From Labia minor (lineage: Eukaryota > Arthropoda > Insecta > Dermaptera > Spongiphoridae), in contig OY720345.1 of assembly GCA_963082975.1 (NCBI GenBank), forward strand, positions 7,280,491-7,344,490: a DNA stretch of 64,000 nucleotides, given 5' to 3'. The notes under the pieces are model-generated. The model saw nothing but the letters and a program-made list of their open reading frames with translations. It did no database searches and was not told the origin of the DNA. Positions 32,640 through 46,385 of the stretch are shown here, piece by piece (the first letter of the stretch is position 1; every line of letters begins with the position of its first letter). The translations under genes were made by a program, and so were the position numbers.

Positions 32640-35600
32640 TATATTTTCTATTTAAAAAAGTAGTAATTTAGCTAATATTTTAGTGAAAAATGTCGTTTTT
32701 TCTATGAAATCCACGAAAATAATTGAGATATCAGAGAAATTTTAATTTATTTGTCTTTAGAATCAAAAATAAATGTAAATCATATATAATTCATAAATTT
32801 ATCATTTGTACTTAAAAAAGTAGTAATTTAGCTAATATTTTAGTGAAAAATGTCGTTTTTTCAATGAAATCCACGAAAATAATTAAGATATCAGAGAAAT
32901 TTTAATTTATACGTTTTTAGAATCCTAAATAAATGTAAATCATATATAATTCATAAATTTATATTTTCTATTTAAAAAAGTAGCAATTTAGCAAATATTT
33001 AAGTGAAAAATGTCGTTTTTTCTATGAAATCCACGAAAATAATTAAGATATCAGAGAAATTTTAATTTATTTGTCTTTAGAATCAAAAATAAATGTAAAT
33101 CATATATAATTCATAAATTTATATTTTATATTTAAAAAAGTAGCAATTTAGCAAATATTTAAGTGAAAAATGTCGTTTTTTCAATGAAATCCACGAAAAT
33201 AATTAAGATATCAGAGAAATTTTAATTTATACGTTTTTAGAATCCTAAATAAATGTAAATCATATATAATTCATAAATTTATATTTTCTATTTAAAAAAG
33301 TAGCAATTTAGCAAATATTTAAGTGAAAAATGTCGTTTTTTCTATGAAATCCACGAAAATAATTAAGATATCAGAGAAATTTTAATTTATTTGTCTTTAG
33401 AATCCTAAATAAATGTAAATCATATATAATTCATAAATTTATATTTTCTATTAAAAAAAGTAGCAATTTAGCAAATATTTAAGTGAAAAATGTCGTTTTT
33501 TCTATGAAATCCACGAAAATAATTAAGATATCAGAGAAATTTTAATTTATTTGTCTTTAGAATCAAAAATAAATGTAAATCATATATAATTCATAAATTT
33601 ATATTTTATATTTAAAAAAGTAGCAATTTAGCAAATATTTAAGTGAAAAATGTCGTTTTTTCAATGAAATCCACGAAAATAATTAAGATATCAGAGAAAT
33701 TTTAATTTATACGTTTTTAGAATCCTAAATAAATGTAAATCATATATAATTCATAAATTTATATTTTCTATTTAAAAAAGTAGCAATTTAGCAAATATTT
33801 AAGTGAAAAATGTCGTTTTTTCTATGAAATCCACGAAAATAATTAAGATATCAGAGAAATTTTAATTTATTTGTCTTTAGAATCAAAAATAAATGTAAAT
33901 CATATATAATTCATAAATTTATATTTTATATTTAAAAAAGTAGCAATTTAGCAAATATTTAAGTGAAAAATGTCGTTTTTTCTATGAAATCCACGAAAAT
34001 AATTAAGATATCAGAGAAATTTTAATTTATTTGTCTTTAGAATCAAAAATAAATGTAAATCATATATAATTCATAAATTTATATTTTATATTTAAAAAAG
34101 TAGCAATTTAGCAAATATTTAAGTGAAAAATGTCGTTTTTTCTATGAAATCCACGAAAATAATTAAGATATCAGAGAAATTTTAATTTATTTGTCTTTAG
34201 AATCAAAAATAAATGTAAATCATATATAATTCATAAATTTATATTTTCTATTTAAAAAAGTAGCAATTTAGCTAATATTTTAGTGAAAAATGTAGTTTTT
34301 TCAATGAAATTCACGAAAATAATTGAGATTTCCTTGAAATTTTAATTTCTACGTTTTTAGAATCAAAAATAAATGTAAATCATATATAATTCATAAATTT
34401 ATCATTTGTACTTAAAAAAGTAGTAATTTAGCTAATATTTTAGTGAAAAATGTCGTTTTTTCTATGAAATCCACGAAAATAATTAAGATATCAGAGAAAT
34501 TTTAATTTATTTGTCTTTAGAATAAAAAATAAATGTAAATCATATATAATTCATAAATTTATATTTTCTATTTAAAAAAGTATCAATTTAGCAAATATTT
34601 AAGTGAAAAATGTCGTTTTTTCTATGAAATCCACGAAAATAATTGAGATTTCAATCAAATTTTAATTTATACGTTTTTAGAATCCTAAATAAATGTAAAT
34701 AATATATAATTCATAAATTTATCATTTGTACTTAAAAAAGTAGTAATTTAGCTAATATTTTAGTGAAAAATGTAGTTTTTTCAATGAAATCCACGAAAAT
34801 AATTAAGATATCAGAGAAATTTTAATTTATACGTTTTTAGAATCCTAAATAAATGTAAATCATATATAATTCATAAATTTATATTTTCTATTTAAAAAAG
34901 TAGTAATTTAGCTAATATTTTAGTGAAAAATGTCGTTTTTTCTATGAAATCCACGAAAATAATTGAGATATCAGAGAAATTTTAATTTATTTGTCTTTAG
35001 AATCAAAAATAAATGTAAATCATATATAATTCATAAATTTATCATTTGTACTTAAAAAAGTAGTAATTTAGCTAATATTTTAGTGAAAAATGTAGTTTTT
35101 TCAATGAAATCCACGAAAATAATTAAGATATCACAGAAATTTTAATTTATACGTTTTTAGAATCCTAAATAAATGTAAATCATATATAATTCATAAATTT
35201 ATATTTTCTATTTAAAAAAGTAGCAATTTAGCAAATATTTAAGTGAAAAATGTCGTTTTTTCAATGAAATCCACGAAAATAATTAAGATATCAGAGAAAT
35301 TTTAATTTATACGTTTTTAGAATCCTAAATAAATGTAAATCATATATAATTCATAAATTTATATTTTCTATTTAAAAAAGTAGCAATTTAGCAAATATTT
35401 AAGTGAAAAATGTCGTTTTTTCTATGAAATCCACGAAAATAATTAAGATATCAGAGAAATTTTAATTTATTTGTCTTTAGAATCAAAAATAAATGTAAAT
35501 CATATATAATTCATAAATTTATATTTTATATTTAAAAAAGTAGCAATTTAGCAAATATTTAAGTGAAAAATGTCGTTTTTTCTATGAAATCCACGAAAAT

Positions 35601-37110
35601 TATTAAGATATCAGAGAAATTTTAATTTATTTGTCTTTAGAATCAAAAATAAATGTAAATCATATATAATTCATAAATTTATATTTTCTATTTAAAAAAG
35701 TAGCAATTTAGCAAATATTTAAGTGAAAAATGTCGTTTATTCTATGAAATCCACCAAAATAATTGAGATTTCGATCAAATTTTAATTTATACGTTTTTAG
35801 AATACTAAATAAATGTAAATCATATATAATTCATAAATTTATATTTTCTATTTAAAAAAGTAGCAATTTAGCAAATATTTAAGTGAAAAATGTCGTTTTT
35901 TCTATGAAATCCACGAAAATAATTGAGATATCAGAGAAATTTTAATTTATTTGTCTTTAGAATCAAAAATAAATGTAAATCATATATAATTCATAAATTT
36001 ATCATTTGTACTTAAAAAAGTAGTAATTTAGCTAATATTTTAGTGAAAAATGTAGTTTTTTCAATGAAATCCACGAAAATAATTAAGATATCAGAGAAAT
36101 TTTAATTTATACGTTTTTAGAATCCTAAATAAATGTAAATCATATATAATTCATAAATTTATATTTTCTATTTAAAAAAGTAGCAATTTAGCAAATATTT
36201 AAGTGAAAAATGTCGTTTTTTCTATGAAATCCACGAAAATAATTAAGATATCAGAGAAATTTTAATTTATTTGTCTTTAGAATCAAAAATAAATGTAAAT
36301 CATATATAATTCATAAATTTATATTTTATATTTAAAAAAGTAGCAATTTAGCAAATATTTAAGTGAAAAATGTCGTTTTTTCTATGAAATCCACGAAAAT
36401 AATTGAGATTTCAATCAAATTTTAATTTATACGTTTTTAGAATCCTAAATAAATGTAAATAATATATAATTCATAAATTTATCATTTGTACTTAAAAAAG
36501 TAGTAATTTAGCTAATATTTTAGTGAAAAATGTAGTTTTTTCAATGAAATCCACGAAAATAATTAAGATATCAGAGAAATTTTAATTTATACGTTTTTAG
36601 AATCCTAAATAAATGTAAATCATATATAATTCATAAATGTATATTTTCTATTTAAAAAAGTAGCAATTTAGCAAATATTTAAGTGAAAAATGTCGTTTTT
36701 TCTATGAAATCCACGAAAATAATTAAGATATCAGAGAAATTTTAATTTATTTGTCTTTAGAATCAAAAATAAATGTAAATCATATATAATTCATAAATTT
36801 ATCATTTGTACTTAAAAAAGTAGTAATTTAGCTAATATTTTAGTGAAAAATGTCGTTTTTTCAATGAAATCCACGAAAATAATTAAGATATCAGAGAAAT
36901 TTTAATTTATACGTTTTTAGAATCCTAAATAAATGTAAATCATATATAATTCATAAATTTATATTTTCTATTTAAAAAAGTAGCAATTTAGCAAATATTT
37001 AAGTGAAAAATGTCGTTTTTTCTATGAAATCCACGAAAATAATTAAGATATCAGAGAAATTTTAATTTATTTGTCTTTAGAATCAAAAATAAATGTAAAT
37101 CATATATAAT
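32640..37110. repeat. 28-monomer segment, copy 2 of a 5,920-bp-spaced duplication
   Basis: Matches 26720-31190 monomer by monomer. Marks are attaaaaaaag at 33450, aataaaaaat at 34521, tcacagaaat at 35131, ccaccaaaat near 35751 and aatactaaat at 35801. Flanking monomers on both sides differ from those around copy 1, which sets the limits to within about one monomer. Confidence 0.88.
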
Positions 37111-37740
37111 TCATAAATGTATATTTTCTATTTAAAAAAGTAGCAATTTAGCAAATATTTAAGTGAAAAATGTCGTTTTTTCTATGAAATCCACGAAAAT
37201 AATTAAGATATCAGAGAAATTTTAATTTATTTGTCTTTAGAATCAAAAATAAATGTAAATCATATATAATTCATAAATTTATCATTTGTACTTAAAAAAG
37301 TAGTAATTTAGCTAATATTTTAGTGAAAAATGTCGTTTTTTCAATGAAATCCACGAAAATAATTAAGATATCAGAGAAATTTTAATTTATACGTTTTTAG
37401 AATCCTAAATAAATGTAAATCATATATAATTCATAAATTTATATTTTCTATTTAAAAAAGTAGCAATTTAGCAAATATTTAAGTGAAAAATGTCGTTTTT
37501 TCTATGAAATCCACGAAAATAATTAAGATATCAGAGAAATTTTAATTTATTTGTCTTTAGAATCAAAAATAAATGTAAATCATATATAATTCATAAATTT
37601 ATATTTTATATTTAAAAAAGTAGCAATTTAGCAAATATTTAAGTGAAAAATGTCGTTTTTTCTATGAAATCCACGAAAATAATTAAGATATCAGAGAAAT
37701 TTTAATTTATTTGTCTTTAGAATCAAAAATAAATGTAAAT

Positions 37741-39340
37741 CATATATAATTCATAAATTTATATTTTCTATTTAAAAAAGTAGCAATTTAGCAAATATTT
37801 AAGTGAAAAATGTCGTTTTTTCTATGAAATCCACGAAAATAATTGAGATTTCGATCAAATTTTAATTTATACGTTTTTAGAATCCTAAATAAATGTAAAT
37901 CATATATAATTCATAAATTTATATTTTCTATTTAAAAAAGTAGCAATTTAGCAAATATTTAAGTGAAAAATGTCGTTTTTTCAATGAAATCCACGAAAAT
38001 AATTGAGATATCAGAGAAATTTTAATTTGTACGTTTTTAGAATCCTAAATAAATGTAAATCATATATAATTCATAAATTTATATTTTCTATTTAAAAAAG
38101 TAGCAATTTAGCAAATATTTAAGTGAAAAATGTCGTTTTTTCTATGAAATCCACGAAAATAATTGAGATTTCAATCAAATTTTAATTTATACGTTTTTAG
38201 AATCCTAAATAAATGTAAATCATATATAATTCATAAATTTATATTTTCTATTTAAAAAAGTAGTAATTTAGCTAATATTTTAGTGAAAAATGTCGTTTTT
38301 TCTATGAAATCCACGAAAATAATTAAGATATCAGAGAAATTTTAATTTATTTGTCTTTAGAATCAAAAATAAATGTAAATCATATATAATTCATAAATTT
38401 ATATTTTATATTTAAAAAAGTAGCAATTTAGCAAATATTTAAGTGAAAAATGTCGTTTTTTCTATGAAATCCACGAAAATAATTAAGATATCAGAGAAAT
38501 TTTAATTTATTTGTCTTTAGAATCAAAAATAAATGTAAATCATATATAATTCATAAATTTATATTTTCTATTTAAAAAAGTAGCAATTTAGCAAATATTT
38601 AAGTGAAAAATGTCGTTTTTTCTATGAAATCCACGAAAATAATTGAGATTTCGATCAAATTTTAATTTATACGTTTTTAGAATCCTAAATAAATGTAAAT
38701 CATATATAATTCATAAATTTATATTTTCTATTTAAAAAAGTAGCAATTTAGCAAATATTTAAGTGAAAAATGTCGTTTTTTCAATGAAATCCACGAAAAT
38801 AATTGAGATATCAGAGAAATTTTAATTTGTACGTTTTTAGAATCCTAAATAAATGTAAATCATATATAATTCATAAATTTATATTTTCTATTTAAAAAAG
38901 TAGCAATTTAGCAAATATTTAAGTGAAAAATGTCGTTTTTTCTATGAAATCCACGAAAATAATTGAGATTTCAATCAAATTTTAATTTATACGTTTTTAG
39001 AATCCTAAATAAATGTAAATCATATATAATTCATAAATTTATATTTTCTATTTAAAAAAGTAGTAATTTAGCTAATATTTTAGTGAAAAATGTCGTTTTT
39101 TCTATGAAATCCACGAAAATAATTAAGATATCAGAGAAATTTTAATTTATTTGTCTTTAGAATCAAAAATAAATGTAAATCATATATAATTCATAAATTT
39201 ATATTTTCTATTTAAAAAAGTATCAATTTAGCAAATATTTAAGTGAAAAATGTCGTTTTTTCTATGAAATCCACGAAAATAATTGAGATTTCAATCAAAT
39301 TTTAATTTATACGTTTTTAGAATCCTAAATAAATGTAAAT
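37741..39340. repeat. 5-monomer (800-bp) tandem duplication
   Basis: The rare change tttaatttgtacg (normally tttaatttatacg) occurs at 38021 and 38821, 800 bp apart, in matching monomer order. A third occurrence lies at 40581, 1,760 bp further on. Limits are approximate. Confidence 0.75.
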
Positions 39341-42300
39341 CATATATAATTCATAAATTTATATTTTCTATTTAAAAAAGTAGTAATTTAGCTAATATTT
39401 TAGTGAAAAATGTCGTTTTTTCTATGAAATCCACGAAAATAATTAAGATATCAGAGAAATTTTAATTTATTTGTCTTTAAAATCAAAAATAAATGTAAAT
39501 CATATATAATTCATAAATTTATATTTTATATTTAAAAAAGTAGCAATTTAGCAAATATTTAAGTGAAAAATGTCGTTTTTTCTATGAAATCCACGAAAAT
39601 AATTAAGATATCAGAGAAATTTTAATTTATTTGTCTTTAGAATCAAAAATAAATGTAAATCATATATAATTCATAAATTTATATTTTCTATTTAAAAAAG
39701 TAGCAATTTAGCAAATATTTAAGTGAAAAATGTCGTTTTTTCTATGAAATCCACGAAAATAATTGAGATTTCAATCAAATTTTAATTTATACGTTTTTAG
39801 AATCCTAAATAAATGTAAATAATATATAATTCATAAATTTATCATTTGTACTTAAAAAAGTAGTAATTTAGCTAATATTTTAGTGAAAAATGTAGTTTTT
39901 TCAATGAAATCCACGAAAATAATTAAGATATCAGAGAAATTTTAATTTATACGTTTTTAGAATCCTAAATAAATGTAAATCATATATAATTCATAAATTT
40001 ATATTTTCTATTTAAAAAAGTAGCAATTTAGCAAATATTTAAGTGAAAAATGTCGTTTTTTCTATGAAATCCACGAAAATAATTAAGATATCAGAGAAAT
40101 TTTAATTTATTTGTCTTTAGAATCAAAAATAAATGTAAATCATATATAATTCATAAATTTATATTTTATATTTAAAAAAGTAGCAATTTAGCAAATATTT
40201 AAGTGAAAAATGTCGTTTTTTCTATGAAATCCACGAAAATAATTAAGATATCAGAGAAATTTTAATTTATTTGTCTTTAGAATCAAAAATAAATGTAAAT
40301 CATATATAATTCATAAATTTATATTTTCTATTTAAAAAAGTAGCAATTTAGCAAATATTTAAGTGAAAAATGTCGTTTTTTCTATGAAATCCACGAAAAT
40401 AATTGAGATTTCGATCAAATTTTAATTTATACGTTTTTAGAATCCTAAATAAATGTAAATCATATATAATTCATAAATTTATATTTTCTATTTAAAAAAG
40501 TAGCAATTTAGCAAATATTTAAGTGAAAAATGTCGTTTTTTCAATGAAATCCACGAAAATAATTGAGATATCAGAGAAATTTTAATTTGTACGTTTTTAG
40601 AATCCTAAATAAATGTAAATCATATATAATTCATAAATTTATATTTTCTATTTAAAAAAGTAGCAATTTAGCAAATATTTAAGTGAAAAATGTCGTTTTT
40701 TCTATGAAATCCACGAAAATAATTAAGATATCAGAGAAATTTTAATTTATTTGTCTTTAGAATCAAAAATAAATGTAAATCATATATAATTCATAAATTT
40801 ATATTTTCTATTTAAAAAAGTAGCAATTTAGCAAATATTTAAGTGAAAAATGTCGTTTTTTTCTATGAAATCCACGAAAATAATTAAGATATCAGAGAAA
40901 TTTTAATTTATTTGTCTTTAGAATCAAAAATAAATGTAAATCATATATAATTCATAAATTTATATTTTCTATTTAAAAAAGTAGCAATTTAGCAAATATT
41001 TAAGTGAAAAATGTCGTTTATTCTATGAAATCCACGAAAATAATTGAGATTTCGATCAAATTTTAATTTATACGTTTTTAGAATCCTAAATAAATGTAAA
41101 TCATATATAATTCATAAATTTATATTTTCTATTTAAAAAAGTAGTAATTTAGCTAATATTTTAGTGAAAAATGTAGTTTTTTCAATGAAATCCACGAAAA
41201 TAATTAAGATATCAGAGAAATTTTAATTTATACGTTTTTAGAATCCTAAATAAATGTAAATCATATATAATTCATAAATTTATATTTTCTATTTAAAAAA
41301 GTAGTAATTTAGCTAATATTTTAGTGAAAAATGTAGTTTTTTCAATGAAATCCACGAAAATAATTAAGATATCAGAGAAATTTTAATTTATACGTTTTTA
41401 GAATCCTAAATAAATGTAAATCATATATAATTCATAAATTTATATTTTCTATTTAAAAAAGTAGTAATTTAGCTAATATTTTAGTGAAAAATGTCGTTTT
41501 TTCTATGAAATCCACGAAAATAATTAAGATATCAGAGAAATTTTAATTTATTTGTCTTTAGAATCAAAAATAAATGTAAATCATATATAATTCATAAATT
41601 TATATTTTCTATTTAAAAAGTAGCAATTTAGCAAATATTTAAGTGAAAAATGTCGTTTTTTCTATGAAATCCACGAAAATAATTGAGATTTCGATCAAAT
41701 TTTAATTTATACGTTTTTAGAATCCTAAATAAATGTAAATCATATATAATTCATAAATTTATATTTTCTATTTAAAAAAGTAGCAATTTAGCAAATATTT
41801 AAGTGAAAAATGTCGTTTTTTCAATGAAATCCACGAAAATAATTGAGATATCAGAGAAATTTTAATTTATTTGTCTTTAGAATCAAAAATAAATGTAAAT
41901 CATATATAATTCATAAATTTATCATTTGTACTTAAAAAAGTAGTAATTTAGCTAATATTTTAGTGAAAAATGTAGTTTTTCAATGAAATCCACGAAAATA
42001 ATTAAGATATCAGAGAAATTTTAATTTATACGTTTTTAGAATCCTAAATAAATGTAAATCATATATAATTCATAAATTTATATTTTCTATTTAAAAAAGT
42101 AGTAATTTAGCTAATATTTTAGTGAAAAATGTCGTTTTTTCTATGAAATCCACGAAAATAATTAAGATATCAGAGAAATTTTAATTTATTTGTCTTTAGA
42201 ATCAAAAATAAATGTAAATCATATATAATTCATAAATTTATATTTTCTATTTAAAAAAGTAGCAATTTAGCAAATATTTAAGTGAAAAATGTCGTTTTTT

Positions 42301-42386
42301 CTATGAAATCCACGAAAATAATTGAGATTTCGATCAAATTTTAATTTCTACGTTTTTAGAATCCTAAATAAATGTAACTCATATAT

Positions 42387-45300
42387 AATTCATAAATTTA
42401 TCATTTGTATTTAAAAAAGTAGTAATTTAGCTAATATTTTATTGAAAAATGTCGATTTTTCAATGAAATCCACGAAAATAATTGAGATATCGATGAAATT
42501 TTAATTTATTTGTCTTTAGAATCAAAAAAAATGTAAATCATATATAATTCATAAATTTATCATTTGTATTTAAAAAAGTAGCAATTTAGCTAATATTTTA
42601 TTGAAAAATCTCGTTTTTTCAATGAAATCCACGAAAATTATTGAGATTTAGTTGAATTTTTAATTTCTACGTTTTTAGAATCAAAAATAAATGTAAATCA
42701 TATATAATTCATAAATTTATCATATGTATTTAAAAAAGTAGTAATTTAGCTAATATTTTAGTGAAAAATGTCGTTTTTTCTATGAAATCCACGAAAATAA
42801 TTAAGATATCAGAGAAATTTTAATTTATTTGTCTTTAGAATCAAAAATAAATGTAAATCATATATAATTCATAAATTTATCATTTGTATTTAAAAAAGTA
42901 GTAATTTAGCTAATATTTTAGTGAAAAATGTCGTTTTTTTCAATGAAATCCACGAAAATAATTGATATTTAGATGAAATTTTAATTTCTACGTTTTTAGA
43001 ATCCTAAATAAATGTAAATCATATATAATTCAGTAATTTATCATTTGTATTTAAAAAAGTAGCAATTTAGCTAATATTTTAGTGAAAAATGTCGTTTTTT
43101 CAATGAAATCCACGAATATAATTGAGATTTCGATGAAATTATAATTTCTACGTTCTTAGAATCAAAAATAAATCTAAATCATATATAATTCATAAATTTA
43201 GCATTTGTATTTAAAAAAGTAGTAATTTAGCTAATATTTTAGTGAAAAATGTCGTTTTTTCGATGAAATCCAGGAAAATAATTGCGACTTCGATGAAATT
43301 TTAATTTCTACGTTTTTAGAATCCTAAATAAATGTAAATCATATATAATTCAGTAATTTATCATTTGTATTTAAAAAAGTAGCAATTTAGCAAATATTTA
43401 AGTGAAAAATGTCGTTTTTTCAATGAATTCCACGAAAATTATTAAGATATCAGAGAAATTTTAATTTATTTGTCTTTAGAATCAAAAATAAATGTAAATC
43501 ATATATAATTCAAAAATTTATCATTTGTATTTAAAAAAATAGTAATTTAGCTAATATTTTAGTGAAAAATGTCGTTTTTTCTATGAAATCAACGAAAATT
43601 ATTGAGATTTCGATCAAATTTTAATTTCTACGTTTTTAGAATCCTAAATAAATGTAAATCATATATAATTCATAAATTTATCATTTGTATTTAAAAAAGT
43701 AGTAATTTAGCTAATATTTTATTGAAAAATGTCGATTTTTCAATGAAATCCACGAAAATAATTGAGATATCGATGAAATTTTAATTTATTTGTCTTTAGA
43801 ATCAAAAAAAATGTAAATCATATATAATTCATAAATTTATCATTTGTATTTAAAAAAGTAGTAATTTAGCTAATATTTTATTGAAAAATGTCGTTTTTTC
43901 AATGAAATCCACGAAAATAATTGAGATTTCGTTGAAATTTTAATTTCTATGTTTTTAGAATCAAAAATAAATGTAAATCATATATAATTCAAAAATTTAT
44001 CATTTGTATTTAAAAAAGTAGCAATTTAGCTAATATTTTATTGAAAAATGTCGTTTTTTCTATGAAATCCACGAAAATTATTGAGATTTCGATCAAATTT
44101 TAATTTCTACGTTTTTAGAATCCTAAATAAATGTAACTCATTTATAATTCATAAATTTATATTTTGTATTTAAAAAAGTAGTAATTTAGCTAATATTTTA
44201 TTGAAAAATGTCGATTTTTCAATGAAATCCACGAAAATAATTGAGATATCGATGAAATTTTAATTTATTTGTCTAAAGAATCAAAAATAAATGTAACTCA
44301 TATATAATTCAAAAATTTATCATTTGTATTTAAAAAAGTAGCAATTTAGCTATTATTTTATTGAAAAATGTCGTTTTTTCTATGAAATCCACGAAAATAA
44401 TTGAGATTTCGATCAAATTTTAATTTATACGTTTTTAGAATCCTAAATAAATGTAACTCATATTTAATTCATAAATTTATCATTTGTATTTAAAAAAGTA
44501 GCAATTTAGCAAATATTTAAGTGAAAAATGTCGTTTTTTCAATGAATTCCACGAAAATAATTAAGATATCAGAGAAATTTTAATTTATTTGTCTTTAGAA
44601 TCAAAAATAAATGTAAATCATATATAATTCATAAATTTATCATTTGTATTTAAAAAAGTAGTAATTTAGCTAATATTTTAGTGAAAAATGTCGTTTTTTC
44701 AATGAAATCCACGAAAATAATTGATATTTAGATGAAATTTTAATTTCTACTTTTTTAGAATCCTAAATAAATGTAAATCATATATAATTCAGTAATTTAT
44801 CATTTGTATTTAAAAAAGTAGCAATTTAGCTAATATTTTAGTGAAAAATGTCGTTTTTTCAATGAAATCCACGAATATAATTGAGATTTCGATGAAATTT
44901 TAATTTCTACGTTCTTAGAATCAAAAATAAATCTAAATCATATATAATTCATAAATTTAGCATTTGTATTTAAAAAAGTAGTAATTTAGCTAATATTTTA
45001 GTGAAAAATATCGTTTTTTCGATGAAATCCAGGAAAATAATTGCGACTTCGATGAAATTTTAATTAATACGTTTTTAGAATCAAAAATAAATGTAAATCA
45101 TATATAATTCATAAATTTATCATTTGTATTTAAAAAAGTAGCAATTTAGCTAATATTTTATTGAAAAATGTCGTTTTTTCTATGAAATCCACGAAAATTA
45201 TTGAGATTTCGATCAAATTTTAATTTCTACGTTTTTAGAATCCTAAATAAATGTAAATCATATATAATTCATAAATTTATATTTTGTATTTAAAAAAGTA

Positions 45301-46385
45301 GTAATTTAGCTAATATTTTATTGAAAAATGTCGATTTTTCTATGAAATCCACGAAAATAATTGAGATTTCGATCAAATTTTAATTTATACGTTTTTAGAA
45401 TCCTAAATAAATGTAACTCATATTTAATTCATAAATTTATCATTTGTATTTAAAAAAGTAGCAATTTAGCTATTATTTTATTGAAAAATGTCGTTTTTTC
45501 TATGAAATCCACGAAAATAATTGAGATTTCGATCAAATTTTAATTTATACGTTTTTAGAATCCTAAATAAATGTAACTCATATTTAATTCATAAATTTAT
45601 CATTTGTATTTAAAAAAGTAGCAATTTAGCAAATATTTAAGTGAAAAATGTCGTTTTTTCAATGAATTCCACGAAAATAATTAAGATATCAGAGAAATTT
45701 TAATTTATTTGTCTTTAGAATCAAAAATAAATGTAAATCATATATAATTCATAAATTTATCATTTGTATTTAAAAAAGTAGTAATTTAGCTAATATTTTA
45801 GTGAAAAATGTCGTTTTTTCAATGAAATCCACGAAAATAATTGATATTTAGATGAAATTTTAATTTCTACTTTTTTAGAATCCTAAATAAATGTAAATCA
45901 TATATAATTCAGTAATTTATCATTTGTATTTAAAAAAGTAGCAATTTAGCTAATATTTAAGTGAAAAATGTCGTTTTTTCAATGAAATCCACGAAAATAA
46001 TTAAGATATCAGAGAAATTTTAATTTATTTGTCTTTAGAATCAAAAATAAATGTAAATCATATATAATTCATAAATTTATCATTTGTATTTAAAAAAGTA
46101 GTAATTTAGCTAATATTTTATTGAAAAATGTCGTTTTTTCTATGAAATCCACGAAAATTATTGAGATTTCGATCAAATTTTAATTTCTACGTTTTTAGAA
46201 TCCTAAATAAATGTAACTCATATATAATTCATAAATTTATATTTTGTATTTAAAAAAGTAGTAATTTAGCTAATATTTTATTGAAAAATGTCGATTTTTC
46301 AATGAAATCCACGAAAATAATTGAGATATCGATGAAATTTTAATTTATTTGTCTTTAGAATCAAAAAAAATGTAAATCATATATA
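42387..46385. repeat. 25-monomer higher-order repeat, copy 1 (about 4.0 kb)
   Basis: It carries private marks gaaaaatctcg (near 42604), catatgtattt (42721), ttaaaaaaatag (near 43530) and aactcatttataattc (near 44137). All recur in the adjacent segment about 3,997-3,998 bp later, so the two copies stand in direct tandem. One homopolymer difference is visible: cgttttttt near 42931 has one extra T. Confidence 0.88.

Larger units (their letters stand above)
11982..42386. repeat. 160-bp satellite array, right block, zone A
   Basis: About 190 monomers of the same types and orientation as the left block. Diagnostic forms are tatattttctattt or tatattttatattt, alternating with tcatttgtacttaaa. Occasional 1-bp indels shift the phase, for example ccaacgaaa near 12711 and 16872, atttaaaaag near 41611 and gtagttttt near 41980. 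Long higher-order duplications are listed separately. No gene, second transposon or RNA gene was seen. Confidence 0.97.
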
